In this document: positions 24,162 through 31,555 of the stretch, piece by piece | How the letters are laid out: each line of letters begins with the position of its first letter | How positions within the stretch are numbered: position 1 is the stretch's first letter | NCBI GenBank assembly: GCA_902778995.1 | Contig: CACYZW010000008.1 | Span: 1-45,312 of the forward strand | DNA: 45,312 nucleotides | Source: an uncultured Eubacteriales bacterium | GTDB lineage: Bacteria > Bacillota > Clostridia > Christensenellales > Aristaeellaceae | Direction: 5' to 3' | The notes under the pieces: generated by a model | The model's database searches: none | What the model saw: only the letters and a program-made list of their open reading frames with translations | What the model was told of the DNA's origin: nothing | Translations under genes and position numbers: made by a program

Positions 24162-26339
24162 TTACGGCGTGTAAGTCCGCACGATCTCCACCACCCTGCC
24201 GTTTTCAATGCGGACCGTGGTATTGTACTGGTCGAAGTCATCGTATTTCGCAGCCAGCATGGCGTCCACGATGCCGTCGTAATCCGCCTTGACCGGATCG
24301 CTCTCGATATCGGAGCTGTCGGTGTAGGTCGCGGAGGGATCGACCTGCAGCGTGGTCACGCCCTGCTCGGTGTAGGCGGACATGTCGTCGTAGCCCCAGA
24401 AGCGGTAGCCGTTGGTATCCTCCGGATTGGTCAGGGTGACGCCACCCTCGTCAAGGCCGCCGTTGATCAGCACGTCTTCCCCGCGCTCGATGGACTTCAC
24501 CACCAGGGTCTCGCCGTCCGCGACGATGCTATCGCCGACCTTGAGCATGTCGATGTCCACGATGTCATACCAATCCTCGGTGAAGATGTGCACGGCATTC
24601 ATATAGGTGCCCGAAGCGCCCTTCATCACGTCGCCGCGATTGAAGGCAACCGGGTAGATGCCGTCCGGCAGGTTGTTGACATCGATATCATAGCTCTGGG
24701 GCGCGATAGTCCTGGGCGCGCCTTCGTCGACAGCTTCAAATGTCACCACATTGCTCTGCCACTTTGTACCGGTTTCGTCGGAGACGGCCACTGCGGCGAA
24801 GTTCAGGTTGCCCTCGCCCCAGGCTTTGGCGACGTGGAAGCTGCCGGAGACGCTGTTGGCGGAATTGGCCTTGAGCTTCTCGCCGTCGACCACCATGACC
24901 AGGTCGTCCCTGTTGAAATCGGGATTATCGCCGAAGGTCAACAGCAGCGCGTTGAACATGCAGTCCTCGGCGCCCATGTTGTAGAGGGACCAGCTGTAGG
25001 TGGTCACGTCGCTGTCGGATGCCTCATCGGTGGAGGGGGTGACGGTCAGCACCAGGTTCACCTCAGAATCGATGCCGCTCTCCGTCAGGGTTGTTCCTGT
25101 GGATTCCAGCCAGCTGTTGACCAGAGCGTCAACGTCCACGGGGCGAATCTTGCCCTTTTGGAATTCCATGCTGTGGGCCGCGTCAAAGTTGGTAAAGGCG
25201 GTGTCCAGCTTCCTGCCGTAGATGCCATCGAAGCCGCCGGCGTCATAGCCTGCCTGCTTCAGCATCTGCTGGATGGCGCGGACGTTCTCGCCGCGATCGC
25301 CGAATTCTATCACATCGCCCGGCTCCACGGTCTCGCGCTGCTCAAAGCCGCAGCCCCGGCACACGCGCACGCGCTCGCCCGCCTCTTCGCGGGTCATTGC
25401 CTTCACCGTCTCCCAGGGGCCAAAATCGTGCTCCAGGTCCTTCAGCGTCTGGGGCCAGCCGATGCCGTCGGGATTCAGGTTGCGATCCTTCTGGTACTGC
25501 ATCAGCGCCCTCTCGGTGCCGCCGCCAAAGACGCCGTCAGCGCCACCGGCGTTCAGATAGCCCTGCTCCACCAGCAGCTGCTGCATCCTGCGCACGTCGT
25601 CGCCCTTGTTGCCGCGGCGCAGCGTGCCCTCAGGATCGTAGCTCTGGGCCTTTTCGGTGTGGCCGCAGACCTTGCAGACCCGCGCCCGGCTGCCGGCGGA
25701 ATGGTCGGTGGCCTCGACGGTGATCTGCCACTCGTAATCGTGGGGAAGCATGTCGATGGCGCGGGTCTCCACCTTGCCGCAGACCTTGCAGGTGCGTTCC
25801 TTCTGGCCCTTGGCGGTGCAGGTGGGTTCCCTGGTCACGTTCCAGTTGCCCCACTTATGGTCGGCATAGAAGCGCTCCGTCTCCACCTCGCCGCAATTCT
25901 TGCAGGTGCGCTTGCGGGTGCCCTGCACGGTGCAGGTGGCCTCCTTCGTCACCTTCCAGCTGCCCCAGTTGTGGCCGGTCTTCTTGATGCTCTCCGTCTC
26001 CACTTCACCGCAGTACTTGCAGGTGCGCTCCTTCTTGCCCTTCTGGGTGCAGGTGGGCTTCTTGACGGTGTGCCAGCTTCCCCACTTGTGGGGGCAGGTG
26101 TAGCTCAGGTACTTGCCCTGTACCCAGCCGTAGCGGCACTGATAGAACCCTTCCACATAGTCCGTTACGGTCAGATCGTGTCCCACATGCAGCTGCATGG
26201 TGACGCGGGAATGCTTGTCCGGCTCCTGATAGGCGTTGCAATCCTTCTTGACGTACATCTTCTCGCGCATGGCGAGCGCCGGCGCAGCCAGCGCCACGAT
26301 CAACACAAGCACGAATATCGCCGTTGCAATCTTCTTCAT
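24162..26339 (-). CDS. Secreted protein with CxxC repeats and peptidoglycan-binding domains
   Basis: This 725-residue protein has a signal peptide (1-24, ..LVLIVALAAPALAM). An SH3-like segment (25-80) is followed by four tandem units at about 82-116, 124-155, 161-196 and 199-230 of the form W-x2-W-x-V-T-x3-T-C-T-x2-G-x3-R-T-C-x2-C-G-x-V-E. These have a cysteine arrangement like a small zinc-binding or disulfide motif. A PG_binding_1 domain (237-300), a fifth CxxC unit (303-336) and a second PG_binding_1-like domain (343-410) follow. Residues 425-725 are beta-rich and not recognised. The start at 26339 is preferred because AGGAGG lies 8 bases upstream; an ATG at 26345 is only 2 bases from it. 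Confidence 0.82.
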   Translation of the reverse strand: MKKIATAIFVLVLIVALAAPALAMREKMYVKKDCNAYQEPDKHSRVTMQLHVGHDLTVTDYVEGFYQCRYGWVQGKYLSYTCPHKWGSWHTVKKPTCTQKGKKERTCKYCGEVETESIKKTGHNWGSWKVTKEATCTVQGTRKRTCKNCGEVETERFYADHKWGNWNVTREPTCTAKGQKERTCKVCGKVETRAIDMLPHDYEWQITVEATDHSAGSRARVCKVCGHTEKAQSYDPEGTLRRGNKGDDVRRMQQLLVEQGYLNAGGADGVFGGGTERALMQYQKDRNLNPDGIGWPQTLKDLEHDFGPWETVKAMTREEAGERVRVCRGCGFEQRETVEPGDVIEFGDRGENVRAIQQMLKQAGYDAGGFDGIYGRKLDTAFTNFDAAHSMEFQKGKIRPVDVDALVNSWLESTGTTLTESGIDSEVNLVLTVTPSTDEASDSDVTTYSWSLYNMGAEDCMFNALLLTFGDNPDFNRDDLVMVVDGEKLKANSANSVSGSFHVAKAWGEGNLNFAAVAVSDETGTKWQSNVVTFEAVDEGAPRTIAPQSYDIDVNNLPDGIYPVAFNRGDVMKGASGTYMNAVHIFTEDWYDIVDIDMLKVGDSIVADGETLVVKSIERGEDVLINGGLDEGGVTLTNPEDTNGYRFWGYDDMSAYTEQGVTTLQVDPSATYTDSSDIESDPVKADYDGIVDAMLAAKYDDFDQYNTTVRIENGRVVEIVRTYTP

Positions 26340-26372
26340 GTTCATGACCTCCTTACGCTTCGTTGTGGCTGA

Positions 26373-26378
26373 ATTATA
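26373..26378 (-). promoter_or_regulatory. -10 element before the CxxC-repeat protein
   Basis: The minus strand reads a perfect TATAAT (complement of 26373-26378), 33 bases before the start codon. No convincing -35 stands 16-18 bases upstream (CGGTTT at 17 bases). The 195 bases from 26379 to 26573 hold no gene; the part from about 26500 on is very AT-rich. Confidence 0.45.
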
Positions 26379-26573
26379 GCATCTCAGGCATCACAAAACC
26401 GTCACAGACGCCCGGATCGGCCCGTGAGCAGGCAGTGTCCGCCCTCCGTTCGGATATGCGCTCCCTTGCCGCACATCGCTCCTGTCGGCGCTATATTACA
26501 CACTGATTATAATGGATAGCGGGTATCCTGTCAATACAAAATAAACATTGATTATACAATATTGTTGTGATAG

Positions 26574-26747
26574 AATTAAGGAAACACCGCACAATGCTCA
26601 TGGCGCATTAACGGCTGAATTTCAGCCGCCTGCTGCCTGCTGATTTCTTGACTTGCCTCCAGCAAGCCTTCGAAATCTGCAGTGTGCAATCGACTAAAAA
26701 ATTCATCTCGTTGCTGCACGATTCGATTATGCGGTGTTTCCTTAATT
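26574..26747 (+). mobile_element. Family 1 MITE-like element, complete (copy B)
   Basis: A 174-base element with a perfect 18-bp terminal inverted repeat: AATTAAGGAAACACCGCA (26574-26591) and TGCGGTGTTTCCTTAATT (26730-26747). The interior contains the small palindrome CGGCTGAATTTCAGCCG and no gene. It is the best-preserved copy and serves as the reference. It ends 39 bases before the asparaginase start codon. Confidence 0.88.
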
Positions 26748-26786
26748 ATCCGCTTTGACTTTCAAAGCGCTTCAAAGGAGAACGCG

Positions 26787-27806
26787 ATGATGAATAACAA
26801 GAAGGTCCTGGTCATCTATACCGGCGGCACCATCGGCATGGTGAACACGCCGCTGGGCTACGCGCCGCAAAAGGAGGCGTTTCACGCCCTCCTGGAGGCG
26901 ATACCCGAGCTGCATGCCGCGGAAATGCCCCGGTGGGACATCGTCGATATGGATCCCCTGCTGGATTCCTCGAACATCACCGTGGTGGAATGGAACGCCA
27001 TCGGCGCGGTAATCGCCGAACGCTACGACGCCTACGACGGCTTTGTGGTGCTGCACGGCACGGATACCATGGCCTACACCGCGTCGGCCCTGTCCTTCAT
27101 GCTGCGCAACAACAGAAAACCCGTCGTGCTGACGGGCTCACAGATCCCCCTGTGTGAAATACGCAACGACGCGCGGGACAACATCATCACCGCGCTGTTG
27201 ATCGCCGCGAGCGACCAGGTGCACGAGGTATGCCTGTACTTCGGCGGAAAGCTGCTGCGGGGCAACCGATCGGTCAAGTATTCCGCCGACGACCTCATCG
27301 CCTTTGAATCGCCCAACTATCCTCCGCTGGCAGAGGCGGGCATCGCCATACGCTTCAACGCCGCCGCGCTGCTTCCGCCATGCAGGGGCAGATTTGCCAT
27401 ACAGCCGCTGAAAAACGTGCCGATCGGCGTCATCAAGGTATTCCCGGGAATCCAGTTTGAGCTGTTTGATTCCATCATGACGGAAAGGCTTCGCGGCATC
27501 GTCATCGAAACCTTCGGCGCGGGGAACATACCGGCGCACGCGAACGCCCTGCTTCCCATCATTCGCAAGGCCTCCGACAACGGAACGGTCATCATCGTCT
27601 GCTCCCAGTGTCCCCACGGCACGGTTTCCCTCGGCGCCTACGAGACCTCGTCCGCGCTCAGGGACGCCGGCGCCGTCAGCGGCTTCGACATCACCACCGA
27701 AGCGGCGGTCGCCAAGCTGTATTACCTGTTCAGCCGGAAGCTGTCCGGAGACGATATCCGCGCCCGAATGGAAAAGAGTCTGCGCGGGGAGATGACGGTC
27801 GGCTGA
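26787..27806 (+). CDS. ansA: Type I L-asparaginase
   Basis: This 339-residue enzyme hydrolyses L-asparagine to aspartate and ammonia. The first catalytic motif TGGTIG is at residues 12-17 (T15) and the second HGTDTMAYTAS at 90-100. There is no signal peptide, which fits a cytoplasmic type I enzyme; the C-terminal half has the family's ..VIVCSQCPHGTVS.. allosteric-domain segment. Two ATG codons stand together at 26787 and 26790, with AAAGGAG 6 bases upstream. An open frame continues back into the family 1 element (26682), but this is not coding. The stop is 14 bases from the convergent YczE-like gene. Confidence 0.93.
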   Translation: MMNNKKVLVIYTGGTIGMVNTPLGYAPQKEAFHALLEAIPELHAAEMPRWDIVDMDPLLDSSNITVVEWNAIGAVIAERYDAYDGFVVLHGTDTMAYTASALSFMLRNNRKPVVLTGSQIPLCEIRNDARDNIITALLIAASDQVHEVCLYFGGKLLRGNRSVKYSADDLIAFESPNYPPLAEAGIAIRFNAAALLPPCRGRFAIQPLKNVPIGVIKVFPGIQFELFDSIMTERLRGIVIETFGAGNIPAHANALLPIIRKASDNGTVIIVCSQCPHGTVSLGAYETSSALRDAGAVSGFDITTEAAVAKLYYLFSRKLSGDDIRARMEKSLRGEMTVG

Positions 27807-27820
27807 CCGCCCCGTTCCCC

Positions 27821-28525
27821 CTATCTCGCAAGTACGATCCGCACCGATTCCGTGAGCCGCTGGTGACGGATGCCGGTGGCGTCGAAGTGCACCGTGGCAA
27901 ACGCCAGCTGCATCACGGGGCCGGACCCAAAGGCGCAGATCAGCGTCCCCACGCCCACGGGGCCGCCCAGCAGCCAGCCGATGAGTGTGGCCGTACTCAG
28001 CAAGGCGATGCTGATCAAACCGATGGGCACGCGCCTCGCCCGCTTCGCCAGCCCGACCAGCAGGGTGTCCCGGGGGCCGCATCCCAGCGACGCGATCATG
28101 TATGTAAATTGGGTATAGGCCAGTATGAACAGCCCCACGATCATCATGGGGATTCCCGTCCAAAGCGAACGGCAGGGCGGCACCGCGCCGAGCCAGTTGA
28201 AGAAATCCACCGATTTGCCCACCACCACGGCATCGATGAACATGGCGATGCCGATGGGCTCGCCAAGGGCGATGTCGATCAGCAGTATGCCCAGCGAAAC
28301 CGCGATGGAAGCGGTGCCGTACAGTATGCCCAGGGTCTTCGACAGGCCCAGGTTGAGCACGTCCCACGGGCCCGCGCCAATGTTGGCCTGTATTGTCAGA
28401 TATATTCCGAAGCCGTTGACAAACAGACTCACCGCCGCGATCAGCATGTTCACCAGTATCGCGCCCGACGTGCTGTTTCTCCGCAGATTCATCAATATAC
28501 GGGCTATCTCCCGCCTGTGATTCAT
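27821..28525 (-). CDS. YczE/YitT-like integral membrane protein
   Basis: This 234-residue protein has about five hydrophobic helices and the YczE family signature near the first one (..GFGIYLTIQANIGAGPWDV..), repeated in diverged form later (..MIASLGCGPRDTLLVGL..). The family is of unknown transport or accessory function; YczE was linked to surfactin-related activity in B. subtilis. The start at 28525 follows CAGGAAGTGAG; an in-frame ATG at 28555 lies inside the previous gene. It is the last gene of the block that begins with the HD-GYP protein at 35283, 7 bases after the monooxygenase gene. Confidence 0.82.
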   Translation of the reverse strand: MNHRREIARILMNLRRNSTSGAILVNMLIAAVSLFVNGFGIYLTIQANIGAGPWDVLNLGLSKTLGILYGTASIAVSLGILLIDIALGEPIGIAMFIDAVVVGKSVDFFNWLGAVPPCRSLWTGIPMMIVGLFILAYTQFTYMIASLGCGPRDTLLVGLAKRARRVPIGLISIALLSTATLIGWLLGGPVGVGTLICAFGSGPVMQLAFATVHFDATGIRHQRLTESVRIVLAR

Positions 28526-28532
28526 TTTTCGC

Positions 28533-28853
28533 TCACTTCCTGATAAACTGTTCATCTGTGCCCACTGCCTCGCTCACATACCGTTCCACGGTCATGTGAA
28601 GGTCGTATTTATCCCTCAGCGCTGCCAGCCTTGCCATCATGGGGCTCGCATGATGGGCGTCTATGGCCGCCTGATCCTCCCACGCGTCTATCAGGAGAAC
28701 CGTCTCCGGATCGTCGAGGGGCTGGAAGTACTGATAGCGCAGGTTGCCCGGCTCGGCGCGTATGGCCGCCGCAATGCCGGAGGCCTCCATTTCATCGGCG
28801 AACCGTCGGGCGCTTCCGTTCGTGCCCCTGTAATAAAGATTGACCGTAATCAT
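28533..28853 (-). CDS. ABM-domain monooxygenase-like protein
   Basis: This 106-residue protein has the antibiotic biosynthesis monooxygenase (ABM) ferredoxin-like fold: ITVNLYYRGT.. as strand one, ..RYQYFQPLDDPETVLLIDAWEDQAAIDAHHAS.. (shown in two parts in the protein, about 40-72) with the conserved E/D-W-x-D-x2-A-x2-A-H-x2-S core. Members include quinol monooxygenases such as YgiN and also non-enzymatic dimers. The start at 28853 has AAAGGAG 6 bases upstream; an ATG at 28877 would contain it. It lies 26 bases after the kinase-DegV gene, so it is probably in the same operon. Confidence 0.82.
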   Translation of the reverse strand: MITVNLYYRGTNGSARRFADEMEASGIAAAIRAEPGNLRYQYFQPLDDPETVLLIDAWEDQAAIDAHHASPMMARLAALRDKYDLHMTVERYVSEAVGTDEQFIRK

Positions 28854-28879
28854 TTGCTTCTCCTTTGCTTCATTCACCG

Positions 28880-31555
28880 CTATACATCAGAACGGGTCTG
28901 CGTCACATAGATCAGTCCGTAGGTACCCGGCCCGCAGTTTGCTGAAATCGCGGAGGATGCGTTCTGGACGACCACCCTTTCAAACCGGGCGTGCCTGCCC
29001 ACTTCCCCGAGGATCGCCTCCCGTTCACGGGCGTTCAGCCCTACATGGGTCAAAAAGAGCATGCCGCCGTCGGCAGGCGGATACCGCTTGAAGGTCGAAG
29101 CGATGTACTTGCGCCGCACGCGCTCCGGCCGGCCGAGGAACAGCCGCACGGTGCGCAGCCTGCCCCGCAGCATCTGGAATTGGGGATGCAGCAGCAGCGC
29201 GTCGGAAATCAGCTTCACGCGCCGGCTCGTTCGGCCCGCGCGCACCAGATAGTCGGCGGTGTCGATCACAAAACTGCTGACGATTCTTTCCCTGTAGCCG
29301 GTCATCGCAGACAGTATTTCATCGACCGATTTGCCCTCCAGCGCAAGCCGCGCGGCATACATCGCCAGCATGCCCGTGCCGCTGGACAGGTGAGCGCTGT
29401 CCACCACCGTGACGTTGTTGAACGACTCCGCTGCGGCTCGGGCGACGGGATGGGCCTGGCTGATGGCGCTGGCTGCGGTGATGTGAATGACGTTGTTGGC
29501 CCTTGTCAAAATCTCCGCGAAGAACGCCTCCATCTCCGCCCGACTCGGCGGGATCGAACGCACGAGCTGGCCCCGCTCCATGTAGCCCACGATGCCCCTG
29601 GCGTCCACCTCCACGCCGTCCTTGAAGAGCGCGTCCCCCGTCTGAACGTAGAAGGGTATGACGGCAATGCCCAGCGCACGGACGATGTCCTCCGGCAGGT
29701 CGCAGCTGCTGTCCGTCGTGACCGCGATCTGCCTGCGCACGCGGGCCTCGGCCATTCCGGGCAGGGGCTGTTCCGAAACCCCGCTCTGCGCCTGCGTCGC
29801 CTGGACCAATTCCACCGGAAGCAGCCGCATTAGCTCCCGTTCCAGCTGTTCCCCGCGAATGGGCTTGGCAAGGTAGCCGTCGAAGCCCTCCCGCCGGTAC
29901 ATCAGCTCCATCTCGCTGCCGGCATTCGCCGTCAGCGCGACGATCCGGCTGTCCTGGCAAAGGCCACCCGCCTGGGCGCGAATCGCCCGCAGGCATTCGA
30001 TGCCGTCCATGCCGGGCATGACGTGATCCATCAGTATCACGTCGTAGCGCGTTTGCAGCGTCTTTTCCAGCGCCGCCGCGCCACTTGGGGCCGTGTCCAC
30101 CTGTACCCGCGTGTCCCGCAGCAGCTTTTCCACCACCAGCAGGTTTGCCGGGGTATCATCCACAGCCAACACCCGTGCGGCGGGCGCGACGAAGGCCGGG
30201 ACATACCGCGCCTCACGGCCGGCCGTGCGCCCATACCGCATGTCCATGTCGCCCACCGGCGATTCGTCTGCGATGGACTGCGGAAGCTGAACGATGACCG
30301 TGGTGCCCTTGGTGTAGATGCTGTTGACGCTGATCGTTCCGTCCATCAGGTCCAGCAGCTTCTTGACGATGGACAGCCCCAGCCCCGTGCCCTCGATGTG
30401 CCGGTTGTCATGCTCATCCACGCGCTTGAAGGCGGTGAACAGATTCGGGATGGCCTCCTTGCGGATGCCGATGCCGGTGTCCGTCACCGTATAGGTCACG
30501 CGAATCGCGCCCTCTCCGGTCCGCTCCCCCTGAACCGACAGGGTAACGCCGCCCGCCTCGGTGTACTTGACGGCGTTGGTCAGCAGGTTGAGGAGCACCT
30601 GCTTGATGCGCATCTCGTCGCCGTACAAGCCGACGGGCAGCGCGGGATCGACCTCGATTCTGAAATACAGCCCCTTCTCCCGGGCCTTGACCCAGATCAT
30701 GTTTACGATGTCCGACAGCATGTCGCCCGTTCGATAGCTGGCGGTGACGATTTCAAGCTGGCCCGACTCCAGCTTCGACATTTCAAGAATGTCGTTGACC
30801 GTCTGGAGCAGCATGCGTCCGGCGGTCTCGATGTGCCGCGCATCCTCCAGCACCTCGTCCGACACGTTTTCCCGCAATATCATCTCGTTAAGGCCGATAA
30901 TCGTGTTCACAGGCGTGCGAATCTCGTGGCTCATGCTGGAAAAGAAGCTGTTCTGCGCCCGGTTCAGCTCCTCGATCTCCCGGCTCTGTCGCTGCAGCAT
31001 GCTGCGCTCCTGAGCCGAGACGTGCAGCTGGAACAGGAACATGCTGCCGGTCATGTTGGCGGTAATGATCAGCGAAGCCAGCGAATCCACGTAGGCCGCC
31101 TGTTTCGTATACTGCACCACCAGCTCCGGGTGGATATAGGTGACGACGTAGCAGACTGCGGTGACCACGATGTCCGAGACCAGCAGGAAGTTGCGCAGCC
31201 TGCCCCGGATCGTCAGGGTGACGAATATCAGGGCCATGATGCACCAGTTCGGCGCGCCGGCCTCGATGCCCCCGTTGTAGAAGAAGGCGAAGGGCAGCAT
31301 CAAAAACACCAGCACGATGCCGCTCCCGCCCGCGCCCTGCTGAATCTTTCCGGTGCGCAGCGTAAAGATCATCGTGGGGATGAACAGCAGATCGCAGATC
31401 AGGAAGAAGACCAGCCGCGTCGGATGGAAGTCTACCACAGCGGCCACCGCCAGCCACAGGAACAGGTTGACGATGCTGATGGCGGAGAGCAGCCGGTAGC
31501 GACGCTCGTAGATGTCCCGGCTGGGATCGTTCAGAAGGGCAAGCCACCGCTTCAT
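28880..31555 (-). CDS. Hybrid histidine kinase fused to a DegV lipid-binding domain
   Basis: This 891-residue protein has about six membrane helices in the first 180 residues. A HisKA domain follows with H210 in MSHEIRTPVN, then HATPase_c (N327 in LLTNAVKY, D359 in DTGIGI, GTGLGL at 389-394). A receiver has D510 in ILMDHVMPGMDG and K564. Residues about 608-886 form a complete DegV/EDD domain (TTDSSCDLPEDI.., ..VVDSAHLSSGTGML.., ..VIDTADYLVRAGR..). DegV proteins (FakB) bind fatty acids. The pocket signatures are altered: RSIPPS stands where FakB has TSxPS, ITAASAISQA where FakB has the SS..SGT loop, and ANCGPG where AHxGPG is usual. The ATG overlaps the upstream kinase stop by 4 bases. A lipid-sensing or lipid-controlled output is inferred. 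Confidence 0.92.
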   Translation of the reverse strand: MKRWLALLNDPSRDIYERRYRLLSAISIVNLFLWLAVAAVVDFHPTRLVFFLICDLLFIPTMIFTLRTGKIQQGAGGSGIVLVFLMLPFAFFYNGGIEAGAPNWCIMALIFVTLTIRGRLRNFLLVSDIVVTAVCYVVTYIHPELVVQYTKQAAYVDSLASLIITANMTGSMFLFQLHVSAQERSMLQRQSREIEELNRAQNSFFSSMSHEIRTPVNTIIGLNEMILRENVSDEVLEDARHIETAGRMLLQTVNDILEMSKLESGQLEIVTASYRTGDMLSDIVNMIWVKAREKGLYFRIEVDPALPVGLYGDEMRIKQVLLNLLTNAVKYTEAGGVTLSVQGERTGEGAIRVTYTVTDTGIGIRKEAIPNLFTAFKRVDEHDNRHIEGTGLGLSIVKKLLDLMDGTISVNSIYTKGTTVIVQLPQSIADESPVGDMDMRYGRTAGREARYVPAFVAPAARVLAVDDTPANLLVVEKLLRDTRVQVDTAPSGAAALEKTLQTRYDVILMDHVMPGMDGIECLRAIRAQAGGLCQDSRIVALTANAGSEMELMYRREGFDGYLAKPIRGEQLERELMRLLPVELVQATQAQSGVSEQPLPGMAEARVRRQIAVTTDSSCDLPEDIVRALGIAVIPFYVQTGDALFKDGVEVDARGIVGYMERGQLVRSIPPSRAEMEAFFAEILTRANNVIHITAASAISQAHPVARAAAESFNNVTVVDSAHLSSGTGMLAMYAARLALEGKSVDEILSAMTGYRERIVSSFVIDTADYLVRAGRTSRRVKLISDALLLHPQFQMLRGRLRTVRLFLGRPERVRRKYIASTFKRYPPADGGMLFLTHVGLNAREREAILGEVGRHARFERVVVQNASSAISANCGPGTYGLIYVTQTRSDV

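Noticed and set aside
24120-26372. A 750-codon open frame on the plus strand antisense to the CxxC-repeat protein
   Set aside because: It mirrors a minus-strand gene with signal peptide, domains and ribosome site; the antisense frame has no ribosome site or recognisable domain and is low-complexity His/Val/Ala-rich.
26682-26786. N-terminal extension of the asparaginase
   Set aside because: It would start inside a mobile element and the real start has a ribosome site and family-like N-terminus.
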